Source: Carnobacterium alterfunditum DSM 5972 (GTDB lineage: Bacteria; Bacillota; Bacilli; Lactobacillales; Carnobacteriaceae). From it: DNA of 64,000 bases. Each line of letters starts with the position of its first letter. Within the stretch, counting starts at the first letter, position 1. The notes beneath the pieces were generated by a model. It had not been told where the DNA came from, did not search any database, and saw only the letters and a list, made by a program, of their open reading frames with translations. Positions 19,292 through 29,000 of the stretch are shown here, in pieces. Both the position numbers and the translations under genes were made by a program. The stretch lies in assembly GCF_000744115.1 (NCBI RefSeq), contig NZ_JQLG01000004.1:2020190-2084189 (forward strand), read 5' to 3'.

Positions 19292-20230
19292 ATGAAAAGC
19301 GAAAAAAAAATAATAGTAGTCGGATCTGATGACTTGGCCTATCAGATTTGTTTATTGAGTATGGCCACTTTACAGTTAAAAGAAGTCTATTTGATTCCAT
19401 CCTCAACTCAGCAAGACAATAAAATAGATGATTTGCAGTATGCTTCCAAATTGTTTTCTATGAGCAATCTAAAAATCGGTACTGAAAAAGATTATGCAGA
19501 TGCTGAAATTTTAATTTTGACTGCTAGAGAGCCAAAACTTGAAAATGAACAGGAATCAGATTATATTAGGAGAAATATTTTATTGGTACGAAAAATCGTT
19601 AATCAAGCTATGGCTTCAGGGTTCATGGGACTAATTTTAGTTGCTAATGAGTTGAATGATTTATTTACATACTTAGTATGGAAATTTTCCGGTTTGCCCA
19701 AATATAAAATTTTTGGGATAGGGACTTATATCGATACGATCTATTTCCAAAAACTATTGAGTGAAACATTGGATGTTTCTTTTTGCGATGTTAAAGGTTA
19801 TATTATTGGAGGAAGGGATCCGCTGCATAAATCTGCAGCTTGGAGTCGTTCAAGCATTGGGGGGAATTCATTGTTGGGATTAATGATGGATCCAAATACC
19901 GCTACTAGCCAAGAGAATATATTTGAAATTGAAGAGAAGCTGAGTAAACAGGACCAAATAAATGAAAATAGTGATTTAACGGTAACGACGGCGACAGCAG
20001 TACTCAAACTCGTACAATATATTATAACAGATGAAAAAGCTGTTGTTCCACTCGTCCATCTTATGGATATAGAAGAAATAAAAGATATACCTTTATCGAT
20101 ACCTGTTTTATTGGGAGAAAATGGAGTCAGGCAAATTAGTGGATTGAACTTTTCTGAAACAGAGCAAAAAAAATTATTGATGATTGCAAAAGAGATCAGG
20201 AGTCAGTTAGACTGGATAGAACAAGGGTAA
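19292..20230 (+). CDS. Lactate/malate dehydrogenase-fold protein lacking catalytic residues
   Basis: 312 residues align by eye over the whole L-lactate dehydrogenase fold: ILVANELNDLFTYLVWKFSG (about 115-134) and FGIGTYIDT (about 141-149) correspond to the VAANPVDILTY and GSGTSLDT regions. Key positions are changed. The dinucleotide motif GxGxxG is GSDDLA (11-16). The mobile-loop substrate Arg is not visible in the TAREPKLENEQESD stretch (77-90). The Arg three residues after the conserved Asp is Tyr151. The catalytic His motif GEHGD is GGRDP (173-177). It is therefore very unlikely to be a dehydrogenase; a sensing or structural role is possible. The ATG follows GGGGGAA. It starts a cluster with the UPF0223 gene, 15 bases apart. 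Confidence 0.7.
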   Translation: MKSEKKIIVVGSDDLAYQICLLSMATLQLKEVYLIPSSTQQDNKIDDLQYASKLFSMSNLKIGTEKDYADAEILILTAREPKLENEQESDYIRRNILLVRKIVNQAMASGFMGLILVANELNDLFTYLVWKFSGLPKYKIFGIGTYIDTIYFQKLLSETLDVSFCDVKGYIIGGRDPLHKSAAWSRSSIGGNSLLGLMMDPNTATSQENIFEIEEKLSKQDQINENSDLTVTTATAVLKLVQYIITDEKAVVPLVHLMDIEEIKDIPLSIPVLLGENGVRQISGLNFSETEQKKLLMIAKEIRSQLDWIEQG

Positions 20231-20245
20231 AATATGGAGGATGAA

Positions 20246-20527
20246 ATGGAAAAAAATTATAGTTATCCAATTGATTATGATTGGACAAAAGAACAAATGG
20301 AAGATGTAGTAAATGTTTGGCGTATGGTAGAATTAGCTTATGAAAAAGAAATTGATCGAGAAGAATTTTTAATGAAGTATAAGAAGTTTAAAAAAGTTAT
20401 TCCTGCTATCGGTGAAGAGAAGAGATGGGGAAATAAATTTGAAGCACTTTCAGATTACTCTCTCTATCGTGTAGTAAAAGAAGCCAAAACAACGACTAAA
20501 AAAAAGATCCACTTGGGCGAAAGATAA
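20246..20527 (+). CDS. UPF0223 family protein
   Basis: 93 residues (MEKNYSYPIDYDWTKEQMED), matching the small helical UPF0223/YktA family of unknown function. The start is ATG 20246 because GGAGG at 20236-20240 gives five-base spacing; an in-frame ATG at 20234 overlaps that site. In Bacillus the gene also stands near the inositol-phosphatase-like yktC and typA, as here, so the order is conserved. Confidence 0.85.
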   Translation: MEKNYSYPIDYDWTKEQMEDVVNVWRMVELAYEKEIDREEFLMKYKKFKKVIPAIGEEKRWGNKFEALSDYSLYRVVKEAKTTTKKKIHLGER

Positions 20528-20595
20528 GCTATTTATAAATGATTCTTTTCCTGATAAGTTACATCAAAATTATTTTTGAAAGGAAGTGAATTCTT

Positions 20596-21381
20596 TTGGA
20601 TCGGTTTACAGAAAGAGATCAATTAATAAGAAAATGGATTTATGCTGCTGCTGCGACAATAAAAGAATCATTCGATGATGAATTAGATATCGAACGAAAA
20701 TCAAATCGAAATGATCTAGTTACAAATATGGATAAAGCTATCGAAAAGCAGTTCATTGAAAAAATCCAACACTTTTTCCCTGGAGAACGTATCTTAGGAG
20801 AAGAAGGGCTTGGAGATGAGATTTCTCTTTTAGATGGCGTAGTGTGGATCATAGACCCCATCGATGGAACCTTGAATTTTGTTAAACAGCAGGATGATTT
20901 TGCCATTATGATAGCTATTTATGAAGATGGCAAAGGTCAATTAGGATATATTTATGATGTTATGCAAGATAAATTATATTCTGCTCGAACTGGTAAGGGA
21001 GCTTACTGCAATAAAAGACTGCTTCCTACTATTGAAGATAGACCTTTAAAAGAAGGTCTGGTGGCTATTAGCAGTGCTCTCATGTCAAAAGAAGAAGGGC
21101 TAGCTAGAACGGTTGGCAGAGCGAGTTCTGGCGTTCGTTTAATTGGTTCTGCAGGTATTGAAACAGCTCATGTTGCTTCAGGAAGATTGATTGGTTACTT
21201 GGCAGCAACTTTAGCTCCTTGGGATATTGCTGCAGGCAAAATAATTGCTGAAGAAGTTGGATTGATCTATACAAAGCTAAATGGAGATAAGGTTGATTTG
21301 TTACAAAAAACCCCTGTGCTAGTTGCTTCTCCTACAGCTCATAAAGAAATTATCGAACTTTTGAAAAGCCAAAAAATATAG
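20596..21381 (+). CDS. Inositol monophosphatase family protein (SuhB/YktC-like)
   Basis: 261 residues, Mg-dependent phosphatase fold. It shows GEEG (about 75-78), the metal-binding WIIDPIDGTLNF (about 88-99) and WDIAAGKIIAEEVG (about 214-227). Substrates in this family include inositol phosphates, 3'-phosphoadenosine phosphates and fructose bisphosphate; which applies here cannot be told. The TTG start lies seven bases after AGGAAGTG. It follows the UPF0223 gene by 68 bases and may be cotranscribed. Confidence 0.88.
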   Translation: MDRFTERDQLIRKWIYAAAATIKESFDDELDIERKSNRNDLVTNMDKAIEKQFIEKIQHFFPGERILGEEGLGDEISLLDGVVWIIDPIDGTLNFVKQQDDFAIMIAIYEDGKGQLGYIYDVMQDKLYSARTGKGAYCNKRLLPTIEDRPLKEGLVAISSALMSKEEGLARTVGRASSGVRLIGSAGIETAHVASGRLIGYLAATLAPWDIAAGKIIAEEVGLIYTKLNGDKVDLLQKTPVLVASPTAHKEIIELLKSQKI

Positions 21382-21706
21382 AATAATTAGAAAAAATTTA
21401 CTCAGCTACTCAATTTATGTGGATAATCACCTACTAAATGTAGATGTGAAACATGTAATAAATAAATCGCTTTCAATAAAAAAATACCTTTATCTTCTCT
21501 TTTTTCTTTCCAAATGCTTCTATAAGTGTTAGAATAGATAAGTTGATAGTTGTCTTCATAAGTTTTCAATGCGTTTTCATCAAATAATTGCAAAAAAACT
21601 TATGGATAGTTCAAGTGCAAAAAAAAAGGTATTGGACAAATTTTTATTCGTAGATAGCGATTCAGTAGCATTGAAATAACTAGAAGAATCTTGGAGGAAT
21701 ACATTA
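21382..21706. other. Intergenic stretch before typA
   Basis: A 63-codon frame on the - strand (21402-21593, beginning with TTG, MQLFDENALKTYEDNYQLIY) has no ribosome binding site, and I do not count it as a gene. The last bases hold the typA ribosome binding site CTTGGAGGAA. No clear terminator for the preceding gene was found. Confidence 0.35.
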
Positions 21707-23548
21707 ATGAAAAGAAGAGAAAATCTTAGAAATATAGCTATTATTGCCCATGTCGACCACGGTAAAACAACCCTAGTTGATGAATTACTAAAGCAATCAG
21801 ATACATTAGAAGGACATAGTCAATTATCAGAACGTGCAATGGATTCAAATGCATTAGAGCAAGAACGTGGAATCACGATCTTAGCTAAAAATACTGCTGT
21901 TAGATACCAAAATACTAATATCAATATCTTGGATACACCAGGACATGCTGACTTTGGTGGAGAAGTTGAACGTATCATGAAAATGGTAGATGGAGTTATT
22001 TTAGTTGTCGATTCTTATGAAGGAACAATGCCACAAACACGATTCGTATTGAAAAAAGCTTTGGAGCAAAATTGTGTTCCTATTGTTGTTGTAAACAAAA
22101 TTGATAAAGATTCAGCTCGTCCAGCAGAAGTAGTTGACGAAGTATTAGAATTATTTATTGAATTAGGTGCTAATGATGATCAATTAGACTTTCCAGTTAT
22201 CTATGCTTCAGCAATGAATGGAACATCTAGTTTATCAGATGATAAAAATGATCAAGAACCAACAATGAACTATATATTTGATACGATTCTTTCAGAAATC
22301 CCTGCTCCAATCGATAACTCTGACGAACCTTTACAATTCCAAGTATCATTATTAGATTACAATGATTATGTTGGACGTATTGGTATCGGACGTGTATTCC
22401 GTGGAACAATTAAAGTTGGAGATGCTGTAACTTTAAGTAAATTAGATGGTTCAACTAAAAACTTCCGTGTAACAAAACTTTTAGGATTCTTTGGTTTAGA
22501 TCGTGTTGAGATCCAAGAAGCTAAAGCAGGAGATTTAATTGCTGTTTCGGGTATGGAAGATATCTTTGTTGGAGAAACCGTAACACCAGTGGATCACGTT
22601 GATCCATTACCAATTCTTCACATCGACGAACCAACATTGCAAATGACTTTCTTAGTAAACAATTCTCCTTTCGCGGGTCGCGAAGGTAAATGGGTGACTT
22701 CACGTAAAATTGAAGAACGCTTAATGTCTGAATTGCATACGGATGTTTCATTACGTATTGAAAATACTGATTCTCCAGATGCCTGGATCGTTTCAGGACG
22801 TGGAGAATTACATTTGGCAATTCTTATCGAAAACATGCGTCGCGAAGGTTATGAATTGCAAGTTTCTCGTCCAGAAGTTATCTTGAGAGACTTTAATGGT
22901 GTTCAATGTGAACCATTTGAATTAGTTCAAATCGATACTCCTGAAGAATACATGGGTTCAATTATTGAATCTCTAAGTGCTCGTAAGGGAGAAATGAAAG
23001 ATATGGTCAATAACGGGAATGGTCAAGTTAAATTGACTTTCCTAGCTCCAGCCCGTGGATTGATCGGTTATTCTACAGAATTCCTTTCAATGACTCGTGG
23101 ATATGGAATTATGAACCATACATTTGATCAATACTTGCCACGTTTGAAAACTAAAATTGGTGGACGTCGTAATGGGGCATTAGTTTCAACTGAAACTGGT
23201 AAAACAACAACTTATGGTATCATGGGTGTTGAAGATCGTGGAGTAATCTTTATCGAACCAGGTACTGAAATTTATGAAGGTATGATCGTTGGAGAAAACG
23301 CTCGTGATAATGATATTACTGTAAATATCACGAAAGCTAAACAAAAAACTAACGTTCGTTCTGCTAATAAAGACCAAACTAACGTAATTAAAGCACCTCG
23401 TCATTTAACACTTGAAGAATCATTAGAATTTATAACAGATGATGAGTATTGTGAAATCACTCCTGAAAGTGTTCGTTTACGTAAACAAGTATTAAACAAA
23501 AGTGAACGTGAAAGATCAGCTAAGAAAAACAAATCTTCACAAATCTAA
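21707..23548 (+). CDS. typA: Ribosome-associated GTPase TypA/BipA
   Basis: 613 residues, a translational GTPase that aids 50S assembly under stress and cold. The G1 motif is AHVDHGKTT (14-22), G2 lies in ERGITI, G3 is DTPGHAD (about 75-81) and G4 is NKID (about 129-132). EF-G-like domains III and V follow, with the family-specific C-terminal domain. The ATG is nine bases after GGAGG. It is monocistronic with a very strong terminator. Length is normal. Confidence 0.97.
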   Translation: MKRRENLRNIAIIAHVDHGKTTLVDELLKQSDTLEGHSQLSERAMDSNALEQERGITILAKNTAVRYQNTNINILDTPGHADFGGEVERIMKMVDGVILVVDSYEGTMPQTRFVLKKALEQNCVPIVVVNKIDKDSARPAEVVDEVLELFIELGANDDQLDFPVIYASAMNGTSSLSDDKNDQEPTMNYIFDTILSEIPAPIDNSDEPLQFQVSLLDYNDYVGRIGIGRVFRGTIKVGDAVTLSKLDGSTKNFRVTKLLGFFGLDRVEIQEAKAGDLIAVSGMEDIFVGETVTPVDHVDPLPILHIDEPTLQMTFLVNNSPFAGREGKWVTSRKIEERLMSELHTDVSLRIENTDSPDAWIVSGRGELHLAILIENMRREGYELQVSRPEVILRDFNGVQCEPFELVQIDTPEEYMGSIIESLSARKGEMKDMVNNGNGQVKLTFLAPARGLIGYSTEFLSMTRGYGIMNHTFDQYLPRLKTKIGGRRNGALVSTETGKTTTYGIMGVEDRGVIFIEPGTEIYEGMIVGENARDNDITVNITKAKQKTNVRSANKDQTNVIKAPRHLTLEESLEFITDDEYCEITPESVRLRKQVLNKSERERSAKKNKSSQI

Positions 23549-23558
23549 ATCTAAAATT

Positions 23559-23613
23559 AAAAAGACAGATTTCCAAAAATGTGTAAATCATTTTTGGAAA
23601 TCTGTCTTTTTTT
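23559..23613 (+). terminator. Terminator of typA
   Basis: A perfect 23-bp stem (23559-23581 with 23589-23611) and a seven-base loop, ending in a T run. It is one of the longest stems in the window. Confidence 0.95.
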
Positions 23614-23639
23614 ATAGAAAGCCTTCATTAAATAAGTTA

Positions 23640-24702
23640 CGTCGATTGTAAGATTAAGCTATACAAATAAAAAAGCCATTCGTGATACACTCTAATTGTA
23701 TTTCCAACCACAGAAAACAAGGAGTGATCACGAATGACCTATACCCATATTACCATGGATGAACTAGTGATGATAGAAGCTTATTACCACCAAGGTGTTC
23801 CAGTTGCTAAAATAGCTACTTACTTGAATCGTACTCGTACACCGATTAATAATGTTATCAGGTTCTTCAAAGCAGGACACACAGCTTTCGACCATTACCT
23901 ACGGTATAAAAAAAACAAGAAACAGTGTGGACGCAAAAAAATTGATTTACCAAAAGAACAACAGCTTTATATCAAGCGAAAAGTAGCTGAGGGCTGGACG
24001 CCGGATGTCATTATTGGCCGTAAAGAAATGACAATAGACTGTTCCGTACGAACACTTTATAGGCAGTTTAAAGAAAGAATATTCGATGAAGTTACACTCC
24101 CGATGAAAGGGAAAAGAAAACCTAACGGACATCAAGAACGTAGAGGTAGACAAGCTTATAAACGAAATATCTCTGAAAGAATAATAGACTATCCCACATT
24201 TAAAGAAGAGTTTGGTCATATCGAAGGAGATACCATTGTAGGTGTTCACCACAAAAGTGCGGTTATTACTCTAGTAGAGATTTTATCAAAAGCTATCATT
24301 ACCTTAAAGCCCAAAGGGCGTAAAGCCTGCGACATTGAGAATGCCATGAATCAATGGTTCCAAGCCATACCAAAAAATTTATTCAAATCCATTACGTTTG
24401 ATTGCGGAAAGGAGTTTTCCAACTGGAAATCTTTGTGCAACCAACATGATGTCGCTATTTACTTCGCTGATCCTGGAACGCCTTCACAACGAGCTTTAAA
24501 TGAGAATTCTAATGGACTTCTTCGAAAAGATGGATTGCCAAAAAAAATGGATTTCAACGAAGTTGACCAGACTTTCGTATCATCTGTTGCACACAAACGA
24601 AATAACATTCCAAGGAAGTCACTAAATTACCAAACACCGTTGGAAGTTTTTATGAGTTATATGGATGAAGATAGTTTGTATAGCTTAATTTGACAAATCA
24701 GA
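23640..24702 (+). mobile_element. IS30-family element, copy 2
   Basis: A 1063-bp element with the same ends as copy 1, flanked by the 3-bp duplication TTA (23637-23639 and 24703-24705). It lies between the typA terminator and the ftsW promoter without breaking a gene. Direct orientation to copy 1. Confidence 0.9.
23734..24693 (+). CDS. IS30-family transposase, copy 2
   Basis: 319 residues, identical to the transposase of copy 1 except Arg82 for Gly82 (base 23977 C against G at 3381). The diverged third copy has Asp at that place (YIKDKVAQ), so neither residue is clearly ancestral. The HTH and the DDE residues are intact. Confidence 0.95.
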   Translation: MTYTHITMDELVMIEAYYHQGVPVAKIATYLNRTRTPINNVIRFFKAGHTAFDHYLRYKKNKKQCGRKKIDLPKEQQLYIKRKVAEGWTPDVIIGRKEMTIDCSVRTLYRQFKERIFDEVTLPMKGKRKPNGHQERRGRQAYKRNISERIIDYPTFKEEFGHIEGDTIVGVHHKSAVITLVEILSKAIITLKPKGRKACDIENAMNQWFQAIPKNLFKSITFDCGKEFSNWKSLCNQHDVAIYFADPGTPSQRALNENSNGLLRKDGLPKKMDFNEVDQTFVSSVAHKRNNIPRKSLNYQTPLEVFMSYMDEDSLYSLI

Positions 24703-24731
24703 TTATTAAATTAAATTACCACCCTTTGTTA

Positions 24732-24760
24732 TTGTTGGATAGATATTTTGTTGCTATAAT
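24732..24760 (+). promoter_or_regulatory. Promoter of ftsW (and probably pycA)
   Basis: TTGTTG at 24732-24737 and TATAAT at 24755-24760 are separated by 17 bases, a good sigma-A promoter. Confidence 0.75.
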
Positions 24761-24832
24761 AACAGTGTTGCGAAAATAATCATTAGTTTAAGAAGACTAA
24801 ATAATTTGTCAACACGAATAAAATTAGAGAAT

Positions 24833-24865
24833 AAAGGAGGCTAAAGGCTTCTTCTAGCCGTAAAT
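24833..24865 (+). promoter_or_regulatory. Distant ribosome binding site with hairpin before ftsW
   Basis: AAAGGAGG ends 25 bases before ATG 24866, too far for normal initiation. Between them GGCTA and TAGCC can pair around a short loop (24839-24859). Folding would bring the site to within about six bases of the start. An in-frame TAA at 24842-24844 rules out an earlier start. Confidence 0.45.
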
Positions 24866-26008
24866 ATGAAAAAATTCAAATACCTAGATTATTATATCTT
24901 TATTCCTTATTTAGTTTTATCCATAATAGGGATCTTAATGGTCTACAGCGCTAGTAGTTATATTGCCATTAGCCAGTACGATGACTCCCAACGTTATTTT
25001 ATCAGACAAGCATTTTTTGTCTTTCTGGGTTTAGTCACTAGTATGGTTGTTTTTTTATTCAAATATAAATTATTGAAAAATAAACGCTTTTTAATAGTTG
25101 CTAGTGGTTTGGTCGCACTACTGCTTCTTTACTTGTTCTTTTTTGGGAAAGTCACAAATGGAGCAAAAGGGTGGATATTTATTTTGGGTTTTGGGTTCCA
25201 ACCGGCTGAGTTTGCAAAAATAGTCGTTATTTGGTATTTTGCTTATATTTTTTCAAAGAAGCAAAATCAGTTAGTGCATAATTTTAAGGAGACCGTTACT
25301 CCACCATTAACACTTTTCGGATTTTATTTGTTATTGATTCTCTTGCAACCTGATGTAGGTGGAGCTGCCATATTACTTGTTACTGGAACTATTATGATTT
25401 TAGCAAGTGGCGTTTCAACAAAATTAGCAGCAGCTGTTGGAACAATAGGAATCGCTTTAATAGGGGGCATACTTGCTCTTGTACGTACGTTTGGCATGAG
25501 TTTGCCATTAATAGAAAAATACCAATACGATCGTTTCTTAGCTTTTTGGGATCCGTTTGCTGTTTCTGAAAGTGCGGGACTTCAATTAGTAAATTCATAT
25601 TATGCTTTAAGACGTGGAGGACTCTTCGGAGTAGGAATCGGAGAGAGCATCCAGAAAACGGGTTATCTTCCTGAGCCGTATACAGACTTTATCATGTCTA
25701 TAATTGGTGAAGAGATGGGATTGCTCGGTATACTGGTCATTGTTGGTTTATTTGGTCTATTGATTTTACGGATCTATTTAGTCGGCATTAGAGCAAAAGA
25801 TTCATTTGGAGCGTTGATTTGTATAGGGATCGCAACTATGTTATTAGTCCAAGGACTTGTTAATCTGGGCGGAGTTATAGGTTTGATGCCTATAACTGGA
25901 GTAACCTTTCCTTTTATCAGCTACGGAGGATCAAGTACGATCGTGCTGACTATTTCTATTGGCTTAGTTTTAAATGTTAGCGCAGCGGATAAAAAAAACG
26001 ATAATTAG
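24866..26008 (+). CDS. ftsW: Peptidoglycan polymerase FtsW (SEDS family)
   Basis: 380 residues with about ten membrane helices. SEDS proteins polymerise lipid II into glycan strands with a partner penicillin-binding protein, FtsW at the division septum. Family segments include GAKGWIFILGFGFQPAEFAKI (about 97-117) with the conserved Gly/Gln-Pro-x-Glu, LQPDVGGAAIL, and GVTFPFISYGGSST (about 347-360). Placement next to pycA as in Bacillus supports FtsW rather than RodA. Translation start is discussed in the separate entry on its ribosome binding site. Confidence 0.9.
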   Translation: MKKFKYLDYYIFIPYLVLSIIGILMVYSASSYIAISQYDDSQRYFIRQAFFVFLGLVTSMVVFLFKYKLLKNKRFLIVASGLVALLLLYLFFFGKVTNGAKGWIFILGFGFQPAEFAKIVVIWYFAYIFSKKQNQLVHNFKETVTPPLTLFGFYLLLILLQPDVGGAAILLVTGTIMILASGVSTKLAAAVGTIGIALIGGILALVRTFGMSLPLIEKYQYDRFLAFWDPFAVSESAGLQLVNSYYALRRGGLFGVGIGESIQKTGYLPEPYTDFIMSIIGEEMGLLGILVIVGLFGLLILRIYLVGIRAKDSFGALICIGIATMLLVQGLVNLGGVIGLMPITGVTFPFISYGGSSTIVLTISIGLVLNVSAADKKNDN

Positions 26009-26018
26009 GAGTGACATA

Positions 26019-29000
26019 ATGAAAAAAGTATTAGTAGCAAATCGTGGTGAAATTGCCATTCGTATTTTTCGAGCATTAACAGAGTTAGCTATTGAAACGG
26101 TGGCAGTGTATGCACAAGAAGATGAAGGTTCTGTTCATCGTTTTAAAGCGGATGAAGCTTATTTGGTTGGAAAAGGTAAAAAGCCGATTGATGCTTATTT
26201 AGATATAGAAGACTTAATTCGTATTGCCAAAGACTCAGAAGTGGATGCCATTCATCCAGGATACGGTTTTTTATCTGAAAATATTGACTTTGCTAGACGT
26301 TGTGAAGAAGAAAATATTATTTTTATTGGACCTAAACTTCATCACTTAGATATTTTTGGGGATAAAATTAAGGCTAAAGAAGCGGCAATTGCTGCCGGTA
26401 TTCAATCTATTCCAGGATCTGACGGACCAGTCGCTGACTTAGAAGGCGTTAAAGCATTCGGAAATAAATACGGCTACCCAATTATCATCAAGGCTGCACT
26501 TGGTGGAGGCGGACGTGGAATGCGGGTTGCCAACAGTGAAGCAGATGTAAAAGATAGTTTTGAACGAGCAAGAAGTGAAGCTAAGGCAGCATTCGGTAGT
26601 GGTGAGATTTACGTTGAGCGTTATATACAAGATCCCAAGCATATAGAAGTCCAAATTTTAGGTGATGCGCATGGGAATATCGTGCATTTATATGAAAGAG
26701 ACTGTTCTGTTCAACGACGCCATCAAAAAGTTGTTGAAGTCGCTCCTTGTGTGTCTATCTCAGAGAAGTTAAGAATGGAAATGTGTCATTCAGCTGTGCA
26801 ATTAATGGAACACGTAGGTTATGTGAATGCCGGAACAGTTGAATTTCTATTAGAAGGGGACAACTTTTACTTTATCGAAGTTAATCCTCGCGTACAAGTT
26901 GAACATACCATTACTGAAATGATTACAGGAATAGATATTGTTCAAGCCCAAATCCTTATCGCTCAGGGCAAAGATTTGCATAAAGATATTCGAATACCAC
27001 AACAAAAAGATATCCCGTTGATTGGAGCAGCAATCCAATGCCGTATCACAACGGAAGACCCGATGAATAATTTCTTGCCAGACACTGGTAAAATCAATAC
27101 GTATCGTTCACCAGGTGGATTTGGTATTCGTCTTGATGCTGGAAATGGCTTCCAAGGTAGTGTTGTGACACCTTTCTTTGATTCGCTATTAGTTAAGGCT
27201 TGTGTTCAAGCATCGACTTTTGAATTAGCTGTCCAAAAAATGGGACGCGCATTAAAAGAATTTCGTATTCGAGGTGTGAAAACAAATATTCCGTTTATGC
27301 AAAACGTTATCTCTCATCCTGTTTTTCTATCAGGTGAAGCTAAAACAACTTTCATTGATACGACACCTGAATTGTTTGAATTCTCAAAAGTTAGAGATCG
27401 CGGAAACAAAATGATGCAGTATGTTGGAAATATTACTGTTAATGGATTTCCTGGGATTGAGAAAAGGGACAAAAAATTCTTTACGCCAGCAAGAAAACCT
27501 GCAAAATTACTGACTTTAGAAAATGGGTATGAAAGTGCAAAAAATATATTAGATAAAAATGGTCCAGAAGCAGTCGTAGAATGGATCAAAAACAAACAAG
27601 AAGTATTGCTGACAGATACAACATTTAGAGATGCACATCAAAGCTTATTGGCTACTCGTGTGAGAACGCAAGACTTTTTGAACATCGCTGAAGAAACCCA
27701 AAAAGGCATTCCACAATTATTTTCTTCAGAGATGTGGGGAGGGGCAACATTTGATGTAGCTTATCGCTTCTTAAATGAAGATCCATGGGAAAGGCTGGCA
27801 AAATTGCGCAATAAAATGCCAGATACTTTACTGCAAATGTTATTCAGAGGATCAAATGCGGTCGGATACCAAAATTATCCCGATAATGTCATTGAAGCTT
27901 TTATCCAACAAGCAGCCCAAAATGGTATTGATGTATTCCGTATTTTTGACAGCCTAAATTGGATCCAACAAATGGAAAAAAGTATTCAAAGTGTGCGCGA
28001 CAATGGAAAGATCGCTGAAGCAGCAATCTGTTATACCGGGGATATTAACGATCCCACAAGAGATAAATATACAATAGAATACTATAAAGATATGGCAAGA
28101 GAATTAGAAAATCAAGGTGCTCATATAATTGCAGTAAAAGATATGTCTGGGATATTAATGCCCCAAGCGGCATATCGATTAATTAGTGAATTAAAAGCGA
28201 CAGTAAATGTACCAATTCATTTACACACACATGATACCAGTGGAAATGGAATATTCACCTATGCTGCTGCAGTAAAAGCAGGTGTGGATATCGTAGACGT
28301 CGCTATGAGCGCTATGAGTGGTGCAACTAGCCAACCAAGCATGAATAGCTTGTATTATGCCTTAGTAAATGCAGATAGAGCTCCAGATATTTCAATCGAA
28401 AACGTTCAACAAATCAATCATTATTGGGAAGATATTCGTTCACATTACAGCGATTTTGAAGTAGGGATCAGTGCGCCCTCGACTGAAGTCTATCAACATG
28501 AGATGCCCGGTGGACAATATACTAATTTACAACAACAATCTAAAGCAGTAGGCTTAGTAGAACAATGGGATGAAGTTAAAACAATGTATGCAACAGTTAA
28601 CCAAATGTTTGGCGATATCGTTAAAGTAACACCTTCATCAAAAGTCGTTGGTGATATGGCTTTATTTATGGTTCAAAATAAGTTATCAGAAGAAGATGTT
28701 TATGAAAAAGGCATGTCTATTGATTTCCCTGAATCTGTTATTAGTTTCTTCATGGGAGACCTAGGACAACCTACTGGTGGTTTTCCTGAAAAACTACAAC
28801 GCATTGTACTAAAAGATAAGAAACCAATTACTGTTCGCCCTGGTAGTCTAGCTAAACCAGTTGATTTTAACGAAGCCAAAAAAGAACTAGCTGAAAAAAT
28901 ACAAACAGAGCCAACCCAAGAAGATGTGCTCAGTTATATTATGTACCCACAGGTCTTTTTAGATTACCGTAAAAATCTTGAAAGTTTTGGTGAAGTAACA

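Noticed and set aside
21402-21593. 63-codon - strand frame before typA
   Set aside because: TTG start without a ribosome binding site, antisense to the typA leader, no recognised family.
26439-26654. Antisense frames within pycA, uvrB, pnp and rnjB
   Set aside because: All lie inside strongly supported enzyme genes and lack start signals.
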